Shown: positions 44,340-53,935 of the stretch, piece by piece
Position numbering within the stretch: position 1 is the first letter of the stretch
How the letters are laid out: the number at the start of each line of letters is the position of its first letter
Source: Candolleomyces eurysporus
Lineage: Eukaryota; Basidiomycota; Agaricomycetes; Agaricales; Psathyrellaceae
Direction: 5' to 3'
Length of the DNA: 64,000 nucleotides
NCBI GenBank assembly: GCA_027579435.1
Contig: JANBPK010001042.1
Location: 62,001 to 126,000, forward strand
Program-made: the position numbers and the translations under genes
Notes under the pieces: model-generated
Seen by the model: the letters and a program-made list of their open reading frames with translations, nothing else
Database searches by the model: none
What the model was told of the DNA's origin: nothing

Positions 44340-46931
44340 CTAGTTTGCTATTGTACGCCATATTTTATCTTCTAGAGATCTAATGACGGATGCTTTTGTG
44401 TTGAGGCTGGTCATGAAGTACCCGATGTTGCCCAGTGTCCTATAATGGATTCCGTAAGGTGCACCCCCAGGAGCATCGGACAACCCGGAATCCTCGAAAG
44501 GAGTTTTGAGCGGACCAAGTAAGTTTTGGGCGAAGAAAGAAGTATAGCCTGGCAGGGGGAGATGAGAATGCAATAAATGATCTGCAAAGGACGACCACTT
44601 ACCTGCAGAGCTATCCTCAAAGTTGATGGCAAACACACTACCCAGTGCCATGGCCTCCTTTACTTTGGGTAGCTTGGATACCTCTGCGACGAATTGGGGA
44701 TCCCACAAGCTCCAGACTTTGCTCTCTTCCCCTTGGTATTCAGACCATTTTGACTTGGCAGACCTCCATTCGTCCGTTTTCACCAATCTATCGATCTGCG
44801 CCAAAGTTTCGTTGGCTACTTCACAGCCGATCGGGTGAGCAGTGTACGAGTGGCCATGGAGCAACGCATCCGCCTTTGCGTCGCTCAAAAATGCGTTGAA
44901 GATGGATTGGGTGGCTAGGGTCACTGAGAGAGGTACAAGACCGCCTGTTAGCACCTTTGCGTTGACCGATATGTCGGGGTAGACGCCTAGGAGAGGGCCT
45001 GCGCTCTCGACTCCCAGTCTGTTGAGGCCTACGAAGACTTCATCGTAGATGACGGGCATGCCAGACCATTCTTTCGAGGATCCGGAGCGGCGGCCTCGGA
45101 CCACGTCGACGAGTACGCGTTGGAAGAGGGGATCCACGAAGATCATGCCACCTGCACCCATGACGAGGGGCTCGATAACCAGGGCTGCAATCTTTTGGCC
45201 TCGTTGCTCGATCTTCTCGAGGGCCCGTTGGACGTAGAGGGCGTATCCCCGTGCGAGAGGGGTGTGCAAGCGTTCTTCAACGTCGTATATCCATGATAGT
45301 GACTTTGCGGGGACTGTATGGGGTTTTTCGGTAGATGAGAGGGAAGAAGGAACAGATATGCGAGGTTTCCCGTCTTGGAATCCAATCGAGGGAGGTTCGA
45401 ACCAATACCCTTTGGCGTTATGCCATTCGCAGGTGTACACCCCTTCTTCGCAAGCGTCCATAGCGCCAATAGTATCGCCGTGGTAGCTTCCCTTCAGGCC
45501 GAGGATCCCAAGGTTCTTCTTGTCTTGTTCGCTGAACTTGGATCCGTGTCTGATGGTGTACGCTCTGAGAGCCATTTTCAGCGCCACTTCCATACCAGTC
45601 GATCCGTTGTCGGAGATGAATGCACGCGAGGCCCACCCCTTCCCTGGACCATTGTGCACCATCCGCTCAGCCAACTTGAGCGCGGGGAGGTGAGTCGCTT
45701 GGGGGAACATGACGTGTCCATAACGTCCGCTTGCCCTCGCAGCGGCCATCGTCAACGACGGGTTTGCATGACCGAAGGTTTGTGTCCACCATGAAGCCGA
45801 CCCATCGAATTCGGGCCTGAGGATGCTGGAGGGCGTATTCGCATTGGTTTGGGGGCGTGCGACGCTGAAGAAATCTCCGTAGGCGCTATCGATGACGGTG
45901 ACATCTTCCGGACCTTTAATCGTGCCGTGCTGGACGAAGGGCCACCAAACTGAGTTCAGAGTGCGCTGAGGCATACTCTCGAGCTCCTTCAATCGGATCC
46001 CGTGGCGCACATCGAGATAGTCGACGACGCTCGATACACCATTTTCAATTTCTGGCGAAACAAGGGCTTCATAGTACTTTTCGGTGGCTTCTGCATCTTG
46101 TGAGGAGTCCGAGATACGAGCAGGGGGAGGGTCAACCGTGGCGACGTAAATCCCTCGCTCCCGGAAATATTCTGTCAGGTATTCCGAGTTCCGGTAGTAT
46201 TCGTCGCGGAACAGAATGACAGCGTCGACGATGTAGCCCCGGAGAAGTAGTGATTCGTATGCTGAGATTGTTGAGGATATGCCTCCTAGCTTAGAGTCAC
46301 CAATGAGGACTGTCGGCAGGAAGAGGGGACGATAACAGTCGAGTTGAGTAGTGCCAGAAAGCGTTGGACTATGAACACCTGGACGAAGGCCAGGTCATTG
46401 GCTGGATATTCCACTGAGATAAAGGAACAAGACTTACCTCCCGCTGTCTCTACATAAACATGTGCTGCCTTCCCCGTCCTTTTCGCGTACTCTCGTATTC
46501 GTGTTGCAACAGACTTGATGAAGATGTCGTCTGAAGGAATCTGGAAATTGTAAACAACAATCCGGAGGTTCGCATCAAGAACACGTACATTTGCATTTTC
46601 AGGGTCCTTCAGCCTTGCAGCAAGATGAGGGCTGACAGGCTCGTCGTATTGAAACAAGCATTCAGCGTGGATCAAACTCGATGCTTTCCCGCCGAATCGC
46701 GCAACATGCCTGATTGAAAAGCTTACTATGACAGCCATGAGCGATGCCAAAACACTCGTACCTGTCATCTGCATCTTCCTTCGCGCCCGTGCTAACTGGT
46801 TTGAGGTAGAAGACCGGAAACCTTTTGGATGCAGATGCTCGCGAGAGGGCCGTCGTCAAGATTGTTTTGCCAACATCGGTGTTGGCTCCGAATATCTGAT
46901 GCACCCTTAGATGCTTGTAGAGAGACGACAT
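44340..46931 (-). CDS. BIO3-BIO1: Bifunctional dethiobiotin synthetase / DAPA aminotransferase
   Basis: Fused BioD-BioA enzyme covering two consecutive steps of biotin synthesis. The N-terminal BioD part begins MSSLYKHLRVHQIFGANTDV, with P-loop GANTDVGKT (about residues 15-23), FYLKPVSTGAKEDADDR, HVARFGGKASSL, FQYDEPVSPHLAARL and VYVETAGG joined across an intron to VHSPTLSG. The BioA part has SVWWPFVQHG, SASWWTQTFGHANP, FISDNGSTGMEVALKMALRA, GSYHGDTIGAMDA, MPVIYDEVFVGLNRLG, the PLP lysine in VNAKVLTGGLVPLSVTLATQ and LHGHSYTAHPIGCEVA. The C-terminus ends EDKIWRTIAN after a short intron. It is complete and of the length usual for this fusion. Confidence 0.95.
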
Positions 46932-47242
46932 GGATACGATTCTCGACGGCTATCGGTGCATAACGAAGAAGGGGGAAACCGTGAGGGGAAGGTGACACGG
47001 TGGTGCGGTGGTCAGAATACCCGGTCCCACTTCAGTTTACCATCAGAAATGGTATGATCGGACCATCGGCCGCAGTTGGCGCTTTCCCTGAGATCGGGCG
47101 CTAACTTCGTGGGTCTGCAACAGAAGAGCCATTGAGTTCATATTAATGTACAAATTTACAATCTTAGGGGCCGAGCTACTTTGTATCACACAGATAAATT
47201 TTCTAAAAGAACAAGATGAAATGCTGTCTGATCTACACAGGG
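46932..47242. other. Intergenic region upstream of the biotin gene
   Basis: 311 bp between the biotin-gene start and the stop of the next minus-strand gene. I see no gene in it; it must hold the biotin-gene promoter and the neighbour's terminator. Confidence 0.45.
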
Positions 47243-48418
47243 CTAATACTTTCTCCTCCTGGTCTGGCTTGAATGAGGGATAAACGGAACAGAAGAATTC
47301 ACCCCTGCTTTATAGTTCTGCGCCCACGGTTCGAAGTCCTCTTCTGCCATTTTCCGAGTGATCCCAGAATTGGTGAAATGTCGAATGACATCATCCATGG
47401 TCACTGGGAACGGTCCGTTGTACGCGTTGTAGGTGATGGAAGGACAGGGATACAGGCGGAGGTGGGTGACCCGCTCCCAATATAGTCCTTGTTGAGAGAA
47501 AATCTCGACCACCATGTTCTTGAATTGATTGCGAGGTGATGGACACGGAAGGACTTCGTGCGCATCTGTAGTAATAGATATGGTCTCGAGATCCAAAGGA
47601 TGTCGTGCAGGGGCAGGGACATTCGGTCGAAACCGCGCGATTGCCCTGTCCGCTCGTAAATCGGAGAGGATTGGTCGATGAAGGGCGTCGCATCTGACAC
47701 CCCGGGGCCAGGATTTCTGGTGGACGCAGTAGTAGTCGTACCACGTCTCGACTGAGTCCTCGAGGGTGGGGTTTGTCTTGACTGCTTGCAAGGTTGGAAG
47801 GTCTGGGCGGGGTGGTAGACCAGGGGCAGTCTTTTGATTCCTGCTCGATGCTGGCGGTGCTCTGGTTGTGGCCGGCACTGACAGAGACCGAAGCTGACCA
47901 TCTCCTTCAAACGAGTCTATCCTGTTTGGTGCCGCTGAAAGATTACTCGCAGCCCGTGAATCTGCAACTGGGACATAGGATGCCAGGGGTTGTTGGTATG
48001 GGAGTTGTGATCGACCAATCCCCTCTCCTACCCTGCCAGGAGCCTGTAGAACCGACCCCGCCGTGAGCGTGACCCCGCGGTTCAAGACTCTATCAAGTCG
48101 TTCCTCAGCTTCTCTGCGCAGCCGTTGCTCCAAATCTAAATGTTTCGACGCTTCCTCCAGTAGGAGTTTGGTTAGTCCGAGTTCCTTCGATATATTTGAG
48201 ATTTGTTCAGTTCTTTGGCTCATCCCTTCGTTAAGGCCGTCAAGATAAAAGACTCCGTAAAGAGAATCCTGGTCTTTGGACTTCTTGACCGCTGGACTGT
48301 TGTAGAATGATTGAAGGTGAGTTGTATAAGCCTTGCAGATTGCGCAGTAGCGCCTGTGGATAATACCATATTGTGGATGGAACTCCCACTCATGGGATTG
48401 AGTAGGGGGACAATCCAT
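47243..48418 (-). CDS. Uncharacterised lineage-type protein, 391 residues
   Basis: A single uninterrupted open frame from ATG 48418. The N-terminus has a possible metal site (HEWEFHPQYGIIHRRYCAIC, C-x2-C with nearby His). A coiled segment follows (MSQRTEQISNISKELGLTKL, LLEEASKHLDLEQRLRREAE), then a Ser/Pro-rich linker. The C-terminal half is conserved-looking, with VETWYDYYCVHQKSWPRGVR, LDLETISITTDAHEVLP and TMDDVIRHFTNSGITRKMAE, and a basic end SQTRRRKY. I do not recognise a family. A decayed copy of its 5' end lies at 49,860-50,036, so it belongs to a dispersed family. Confidence 0.6.
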   Translation of the reverse strand: MDCPPTQSHEWEFHPQYGIIHRRYCAICKAYTTHLQSFYNSPAVKKSKDQDSLYGVFYLDGLNEGMSQRTEQISNISKELGLTKLLLEEASKHLDLEQRLRREAEERLDRVLNRGVTLTAGSVLQAPGRVGEGIGRSQLPYQQPLASYVPVADSRAASNLSAAPNRIDSFEGDGQLRSLSVPATTRAPPASSRNQKTAPGLPPRPDLPTLQAVKTNPTLEDSVETWYDYYCVHQKSWPRGVRCDALHRPILSDLRADRAIARFRPNVPAPARHPLDLETISITTDAHEVLPCPSPRNQFKNMVVEIFSQQGLYWERVTHLRLYPCPSITYNAYNGPFPVTMDDVIRHFTNSGITRKMAEEDFEPWAQNYKAGVNSSVPFIPHSSQTRRRKY

Positions 48419-48763
48419 CTTGGTTGGACCGAATTGTCAGCTCCAGTTCCACATTTATACCTGCTGGATGATTTTCTAGGAGCTTCCAAAGACTTGGAAA
48501 ATCATCTGGTTACTCAACATGTGCTAAGAGAAGTTTAAATTGAACGAAGCTTTATCCAAACTAAGTCTCTAAGTCAGGTTGACCTTCTACCTTCGAATAC
48601 AGCCTGTAGCATAAAACATGATGCAGATTCTTGGTCGTCACTTCTCCAATGCCGTCTTTGCGTTCCCGAGGGTTAATTTTCTCAATTAAGTCATCACGAT
48701 TTACCAAAGCACTTGACGGTTGCGTTCAAGCACCCACCCGACTCCCCCAGATAAGGCCCGGTG

Positions 48764-49599
48764 CTAAGCTCGGACTATCGCATCTGCGGTCATCGCTGCA
48801 CGCCTTCTCTCGACCTCCGGTACATCCGAATCAGCCTTTCCGGCATATGCAGAAACAGCGTCGGCCCATGGATTCTGCGACCCGCCATACCACTTCCAAG
48901 CACACTTCTTCATGAAGTCATCGAATGACCAGAGCGTCGGCTCCAGCCACCTGATATCTTGATAGACGTAGGTATGAGCCTCTACTCCTTCAGGCAGGTC
49001 GCCTATTGGAGGCAGTGGGTTTGCATGTGGAGGGAGAAGTGCTCCGTCGCCCTCGATTCCTTGGGGTGCGTTGAGCGAGTCAAATGGTGTCAGAGGGTGT
49101 ACTGTAACAAGGAGACGCTCGTATTCCTGGCCATGCGGTCCGATCTCAATAGATATATCTCGACAAAAAGGGAAAATATGCATACGTCGCCTTCGAATCT
49201 ATCGAGAAGCCCAACATCCGAGAGAGTGAGGCCTCGAACAAGCGTCCCCCTTACGGACCTTTCTTCCTGTTCAAGCTCTCGGTCAGGAAACAATTGCTTG
49301 CCTCGTTCGTAAGGCACGATGCCTGGGTAATCCGCATTCTAGCGTTGCTCTAAGTTAGACACGCAAGATCAAGCAAAAAGTCTTTTCCAAGTGTACCTTT
49401 ACTCGATGCCTTGTATAGTCCTAGTAAAATATGCGATTGATTCGTTAATTTCGGGCGGAAAAGTAGTAAATGCAATCTGTAAACGCACAAGTAACACTGC
49501 CGGGCAGATCTCTAGATGACCACCATCATTCTGGATGACCCTTTTGAGGATCTTTGGGTGCATGAGAGTACCATAAAAGAATGCGGTATAAGAAGCCAT
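48764..49599 (-). CDS. AIG2-like / gamma-glutamylcyclotransferase-fold protein with microexon
   Basis: Four exons. Exon 1 is MASYTAFFYGTLMHPKILKR through EICPAVLL. A 24-nt microexon (49,397-49,420, DYTRHRVK) is next, then NADYPGIVPYERGKQLFPDR, SVRGTLVRGLTLSDVGLL and RFEGD. The last exon has EYERLLVTVHPLTPFDSL, LLPPHANPLPP, VEAHTYVYQDIRWLEPTLWS, FDDFMKKCAWKWYGG and RRAAMTADAIVRA. The FYGTLMHP hallmark and the acidic RFEGD-EY segment fit the AIG2/GGCT fold. The substrate is unknown. It forms an inverted pair with 50,402-51,213 and is the intact member. Confidence 0.83.
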
Positions 49600-49859
49600 C
49601 GAGAAGCTAGAGCAAGGAATTGCCCCTAATTTCGAGTCAGTCTTCAGATAACCGGTGAATAACCGGGCACTAAGCTTTACGCATCACCGGTTGATCGCGG
49701 ACCGTTGCCTTCCCTTTGGAAACTCCAAGCGCCCGCCTCATCCCCCTTCCTCCGAGTCCCTTCCTCTCGGGAGAAAGCTTGAGCCCAAAAAANTATGGGA
49801 GCATAGCCCATATAGGAGGGCAGTATAATGAATTGCCTAGTGAATTCTAGAGGTCTCGC

Positions 49860-50036
49860 GTCGGATCTACGCTGGTCCCAGTTCTTGGTTTTTAGAGCCT
49901 TGAAATTCTCGAGTAGTATGCCTGTAGAATGATTGAAGATGGGTTGTATATGCTTTGCAGATGGCGCACTGGCAGTATCGCCTGTGTATAATACCATATT
50001 TTAGGTGGAACTCCCACTCATGGTATCGAGTGAGGG
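49860..50036 (-). pseudogene. 5' fragment of a paralogue of the 47,243 gene
   Basis: Starts ATG at 50036: MNCPLTRYHEWEFHLKYGII, HRRYCQCAICKAYTTHLQSF, then loses homology. It differs from the full gene by one inserted codon pair (CQ) and several substitutions. The DNA similarity extends upstream of the ATG (TTGGACCGA). It is truncated and not expected to be functional. Confidence 0.75.
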
Positions 50037-50116
50037 GACAATTCATCTCGGTTGGACCGAAATGTCAACTCGAGTGCCATTTTGTACCAATTGACCGGAA
50101 ATAAATTCCTAAAAAT

Positions 50117-50200
50117 TGGGACCACCGCGGATCGAACGCGGGACCTTTAGAGTTCTCCGGCTGCTTCAGTCTATTGCTCTCCCATATAGGCTATGTCCCC
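50117..50200 (-). tRNA. tRNA-Phe(GAA)-like gene with 11-nt intron, possibly decayed
   Basis: The 84 nt fit 73 tRNA positions plus an 11-nt intron after position 37. GGGGACA acceptor, TA at 8-9, GGG at 18-20, anticodon loop C-T-GAA-G, variable loop AGGTC, T arm CCGCG-TTCGATC-CGCGG, acceptor TGGTCCC, discriminator A, then T5. Mismatches at 5:68, 12:23 and 27:43 suggest a pseudogene or a repeat-derived copy. The T arm and 3' end are shared with repeats S1-S4. Confidence 0.5.
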
Positions 50201-50401
50201 ATACTCTTTGGCTGAACCTTTCTCACCAAAGGAAGGGAAGGAGAGGGCGGGAAGACCGGTCGGGCGCTTGCTGACTATTTCCAAGCAGAAAGGCGACGGC
50301 CCGTGGTGAACGGTGTTTAAGTGGCCGGTTATTCACCGTTTATCTATAGCTATCTGCGGAACTCGATTAGGGGCTACATTCTCTGCACCAAGCCTTACTT
50401 G

Positions 50402-51213
50402 ATGGCTCTCTATACCGCATTCTTTTATGGCACTCTCATGCATCCAAAAATCTTGAAGTTCGTCATCCAGAATGATGGTACTCATCTAGAGATCTGCCTG
50501 GCAGTGCTGCTCGTACGTTTTGGTACACCCATTGCTGATTAATACCGGAACTGAATACTTGAGCAGGGTTATACAAGGCATCGAGTGAAGGTGCACTTGG
50601 AAAAAAACCTCCTCCTTGATTAAATGAAAGTGATATCACCAGAACCAGGACTACCCAGGCATCGTGCCTTACGAACGAGGCAAGCAGTTGTTCACAGACC
50701 GAGAGCTTGATCAGGAAGAACGGTCCGTAAGAGGAACTCTCGTCCGAGGCCTCACTCTCTCTGATATTGGAGAGCTCGATGGGTTCGAAGGCGACGTACG
50801 TACCTCTCCTTCACTATCTTTCAAAAGTTATCTATCGAGATCGGACCACATGTACAGGAATACGAGCGCCTCCGCGTCACGGCTTACCCTCTGACACCAT
50901 TTGAGTTAACGCACATCGAGGTGAAGGCGACGAGGCACTCCTTCCTCCGCACGCGAATCCATTACCTCTGATTAGCGAGCTACCTGAAGGAGTTGAGGCT
51001 CATACCTACGTCTTTCAAGATATCAGATGGTTGGAGCCGACACTCTGGTCATTCGATGATTTTATGAAGAAGTGCGCCTGGAAGTGGTACGGTGGGTCCC
51101 AGAATCCATCAGCAGATGCTATTTCTCCAGATGCCGGAAAGATCGATTCTGATGTCCCTGAGGTCGAGAAAAGGCGTGCTGCAATGACTGCAGATGCAGT
51201 AGTTAGAGCTTAG
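50402..51213 (+). pseudogene. Frameshifted AIG2-like paralogue
   Basis: Inverted copy of the gene at 48,764-49,599. Exon 1 is MALYTAFFYGTLMHPKILKF, the microexon is GYTRHRVK (50,567-50,590), then DYPGIVPYERGKQLFTDREL and VRGLTLSDIGELDGFEGD. In the last exon, seven bases between TTTGA and AACGCAC in the intact gene are three here. This moves EYERLRVTAYPLTPF into a frame that stops at 50,962. The original frame resumes with EALLPPHANPLPLISELPEG to the end (AAMTADAVVRA). Probably a recent pseudogene. Confidence 0.78.
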
Positions 51214-52061
51214 ACTTTAGACCTTCGATCCGCCTTTTCCGAGGACTCTATCCTCGGGTACTTGTACTCTGCAGGTTCCCAGTGCCAAGAAAACAGGCTT
51301 ATAAGAACCAGTGACTTGTATATCATGTGACCATGACCGTAGCTTTATGTTCAAACCCCTCGATGTGCAAATCTTTTCATTGCATTTCAAACTCTGAAGG
51401 TTCATAATGAATTTTATTATATTTATAATTTTAGAGTAAAAAATTACAAGAGCACTTTCCAAGGGCCATGAACCCCCTTGAGTCCTCGGAATATGCCGCG
51501 CAACGCGACGGCCCATAACGCACAAGTAATTTGAGGGAATGTCGATAAAGATCGTTTGTGGCCTAATACAGTATTCAAGTTGGGACGAATAGTGGTTTCA
51601 GTAGCCTTTGAGGCGAAACTAAGGATACTGGCAGCTGACAACCCACATCGTGTTTTATGCTATAGCAAATTTGCGTTGGTTTTAACTTAAACCTTTATAG
51701 TGACACTGAGCATAGGTTATTACACTCTCCTCGATCTTGAAAGTTCCTGTTTTTGGAGCCTGAATGTTCTCGACTATGACGAGCAAGAATGATCGTTTGG
51801 GGGTTTGGAGGAAAATGAAGTTTAGGGGAGGGGGACTGCAAGCTATTGGATTATGAGCGTCATTACCAACTTCATGTTACATCTGAATCAACTCGTCTGT
51901 GTACAATTATGAAGAGTCACCAGCGGGAGTCGGAACTGAGGTTATAGGATCTGCATCGTTGGGAGTTCCAATCACGAATTTCATAAAATTCGAGGATTTC
52001 AGACATCTCTGATAAATGATCTATCAACTGGGTGTTACACCTCTTCTATAAGCATCGAGAG
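51214..52061. other. AT-rich intergenic stretch
   Basis: About 850 bp between the AIG2-like copy and the Nudix gene's 3' end. I see no supported gene or RNA. Confidence 0.45.
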
Positions 52062-53184
52062 TTAATGGCCTCCGGTGCCCGGTGTGGGTGCCGGGATTGG
52101 AATCGAAGCCAGAGGAGCTGTACCATTGAGAGCTTCCTTCGACGCCTGCTTCAACGCGGCCATTATGCCGGCGAAATCCCTGAGTTGACCAGGTGCAAAG
52201 TGGTCATAGACCGGGGATTTGTTGTATGCAATCTCGGCAGTCTTGATCTGAAATTGGGCGAGCGAAAGTCAAGGCCAATGGACAACGACAACTTTCACAA
52301 GGGAAGGCTTACCAAGACTTCTGCGGTCATACCTTTGATAGGTGAGGCCGAAGATCTAAAGCGATGCATGCGATAAGTCATGTTTCCTAGCAAGGGCACT
52401 TGTGAATCGCTGGTGTTCTAAGTGACAGAGTGGTCAGCCAACGATCGACGCCTCAATCCAAACACGTACGTAGAAATCGTCCTGGTAAGGCCAGTCTTCA
52501 CTGCCAATATCGACCAACTTTTCCTTCTTTGCTATAGAAGGATCCAAGATAGCCTCCAAAGGGTGGCTGAATATACGATCCACCTCGTCCTCGGCGGCCT
52601 TGAGGGATCGTAGAATGTCTGGTTTGGTCAGTAGGGCAACGACTGGGGCGACACCAATTCTGTAGAGCGAAATCTGAGGGTCCAGCAAGCCAAGGACGTG
52701 GATGTCCGGGCAGTTTAGAGGGAGCCCGACTTCTTCATTGGCTTCACGCATCTGACAGACGAGAACCGAGTCAGTCGTGTGCAGATTCGACTGACGTCAT
52801 GGGGAGAACTTACAGCAGTTACCACGAAGTTGTCGTCTTCGGCATCCACTCTACCTCCAGGTAAAGCGGTCTGCCCAGGATGCGTCCGCAGACTTTTCGA
52901 CCTAGTTGTAAGGAGTACTCGCAATTCGCCTTCTTCCTCATACAGGAGTACAAGAACAGCTGCAAGCTTGCCCCCGGGCTCAGAGGATCTGCCAACGAAA
53001 TCAATCAACCGATCTTTCGAAGGACTGTGGGGTCGATTGGACTAACGGACAGAAGGTATTTGGACTCCGTGGAGTTGGAGAAATGGGCCAGAAGGCGCTT
53101 AATGCATGCTTTCGAGGATTCGGAGAGGCTTTGGAGAGTGTCGGGCGTCACTGACGCCTCTATTGGGGCTGCTGGATCGAACAT
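52062..53184 (-). CDS. Nudix hydrolase, coenzyme A pyrophosphatase-like (Pcd1/NUDT7 type)
   Basis: Predicted to cleave CoA or acyl-CoA into 3',5'-ADP and phosphopantetheine, in peroxisomes or mitochondria in known relatives. ATG 53184 gives MFDPAAPIEASVTPDTLQSL, then SESSKACIKRLLAHFS. The joining of this first part to DRLIDFVGRSSEPGGKLAAV is uncertain. The NUDT7-type segment RVLLTTRSKSLRTHPGQTAL precedes the Nudix box, split by an intron: GGRVDAEDDNFVVTA + MREANEEVGLPL, with the REANEE core intact. Then PVVALLTKPD, FSHPLEAILDPS, YQDDFY, GNMTYRMHRFRSSASPIKGM and a C-terminal AEIAYNKSPVYDHFAP. The stop TAA is at 52,062. Confidence 0.85.
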
Positions 53185-53644
53185 TAGGGCTTTCTAGAGA
53201 GACAGCAATCCGTATGGGTAGTCAGGAGACTGGAGACGGTCGGAGTGGCAGTTGTGAGTTGAGGCCTTCCCCCGGTAAGCGGTAAGCGGAAGGGATTGTG
53301 TATTCTTGTTTGTCTCTGCGACAGAGAGCTTGGCGGCTGCACGGAATTGGCACGGAACTTGAAATGCCAATATTAATGGAGCGGAGAGGGTGGGTTTAAT
53401 CTGGCGTGCTCATGATACTAACACAGGCTCGCAGTTGAAAATCGGTCAACGGATATTCCTGACGCCTTCGNAAAAAAAATATGGAAGTAAACATCGTTCA
53501 AGGTTTGAACCTTTACATTGGGCACCCATACTATCCGCTAATCATGGAAAGCAAAAGCAGGAGTGCTGTGCTGATTTCTCATCAGTAGGTCAATGACATT
53601 GATAGGGTCAGGTACACACTGCTCGAGTGTGACGTAGTATGATC

Positions 53645-53935
53645 TCACATCGGGTCGTTTACTGGAATAATACCCCTCGTCAACGACTCCCTTGCTTCAG
53701 CCGACAATTGAGGAGGGATGTATCGAGCATGACGAAAGCCAGGGACTAGGGTCCGGGCTTTGAATGGGTCGCTCCAATACTCGTAAGTGAAAGCACCGTT
53801 AATACAGTCGACAACCCGCCAAGCTTACCTCAGAATCCAAAGCTCAAACCGGTGCTCAGTGCTCAACACTTGCCGAGGGTTCCAAGTGGAGAACGAGTCG
53901 TTGTCCCAGTCCTCAAGAACTCCGAGACGCACGTT
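53645..53935 (-). CDS. Unrecognised coding fragment, two exons
   Basis: Exons 53,829-53,935 (VLEDWDNDSFSTWNPRQVLS, EHRFELWIL) and 53,645-53,779 (YWSDPFKARTLVPGFRHARY, IPPQLSAEARESLTRG, ending VNDPM and TGA) join through a clean GTAAGC..GAG-type site with AG at 53,780-53,781. The composition looks like real protein. The upstream part is not clear: an acceptor near 53,935 is possible and no start is seen. It may be the 3' end of a broken gene or of a transposon gene. Confidence 0.35.
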
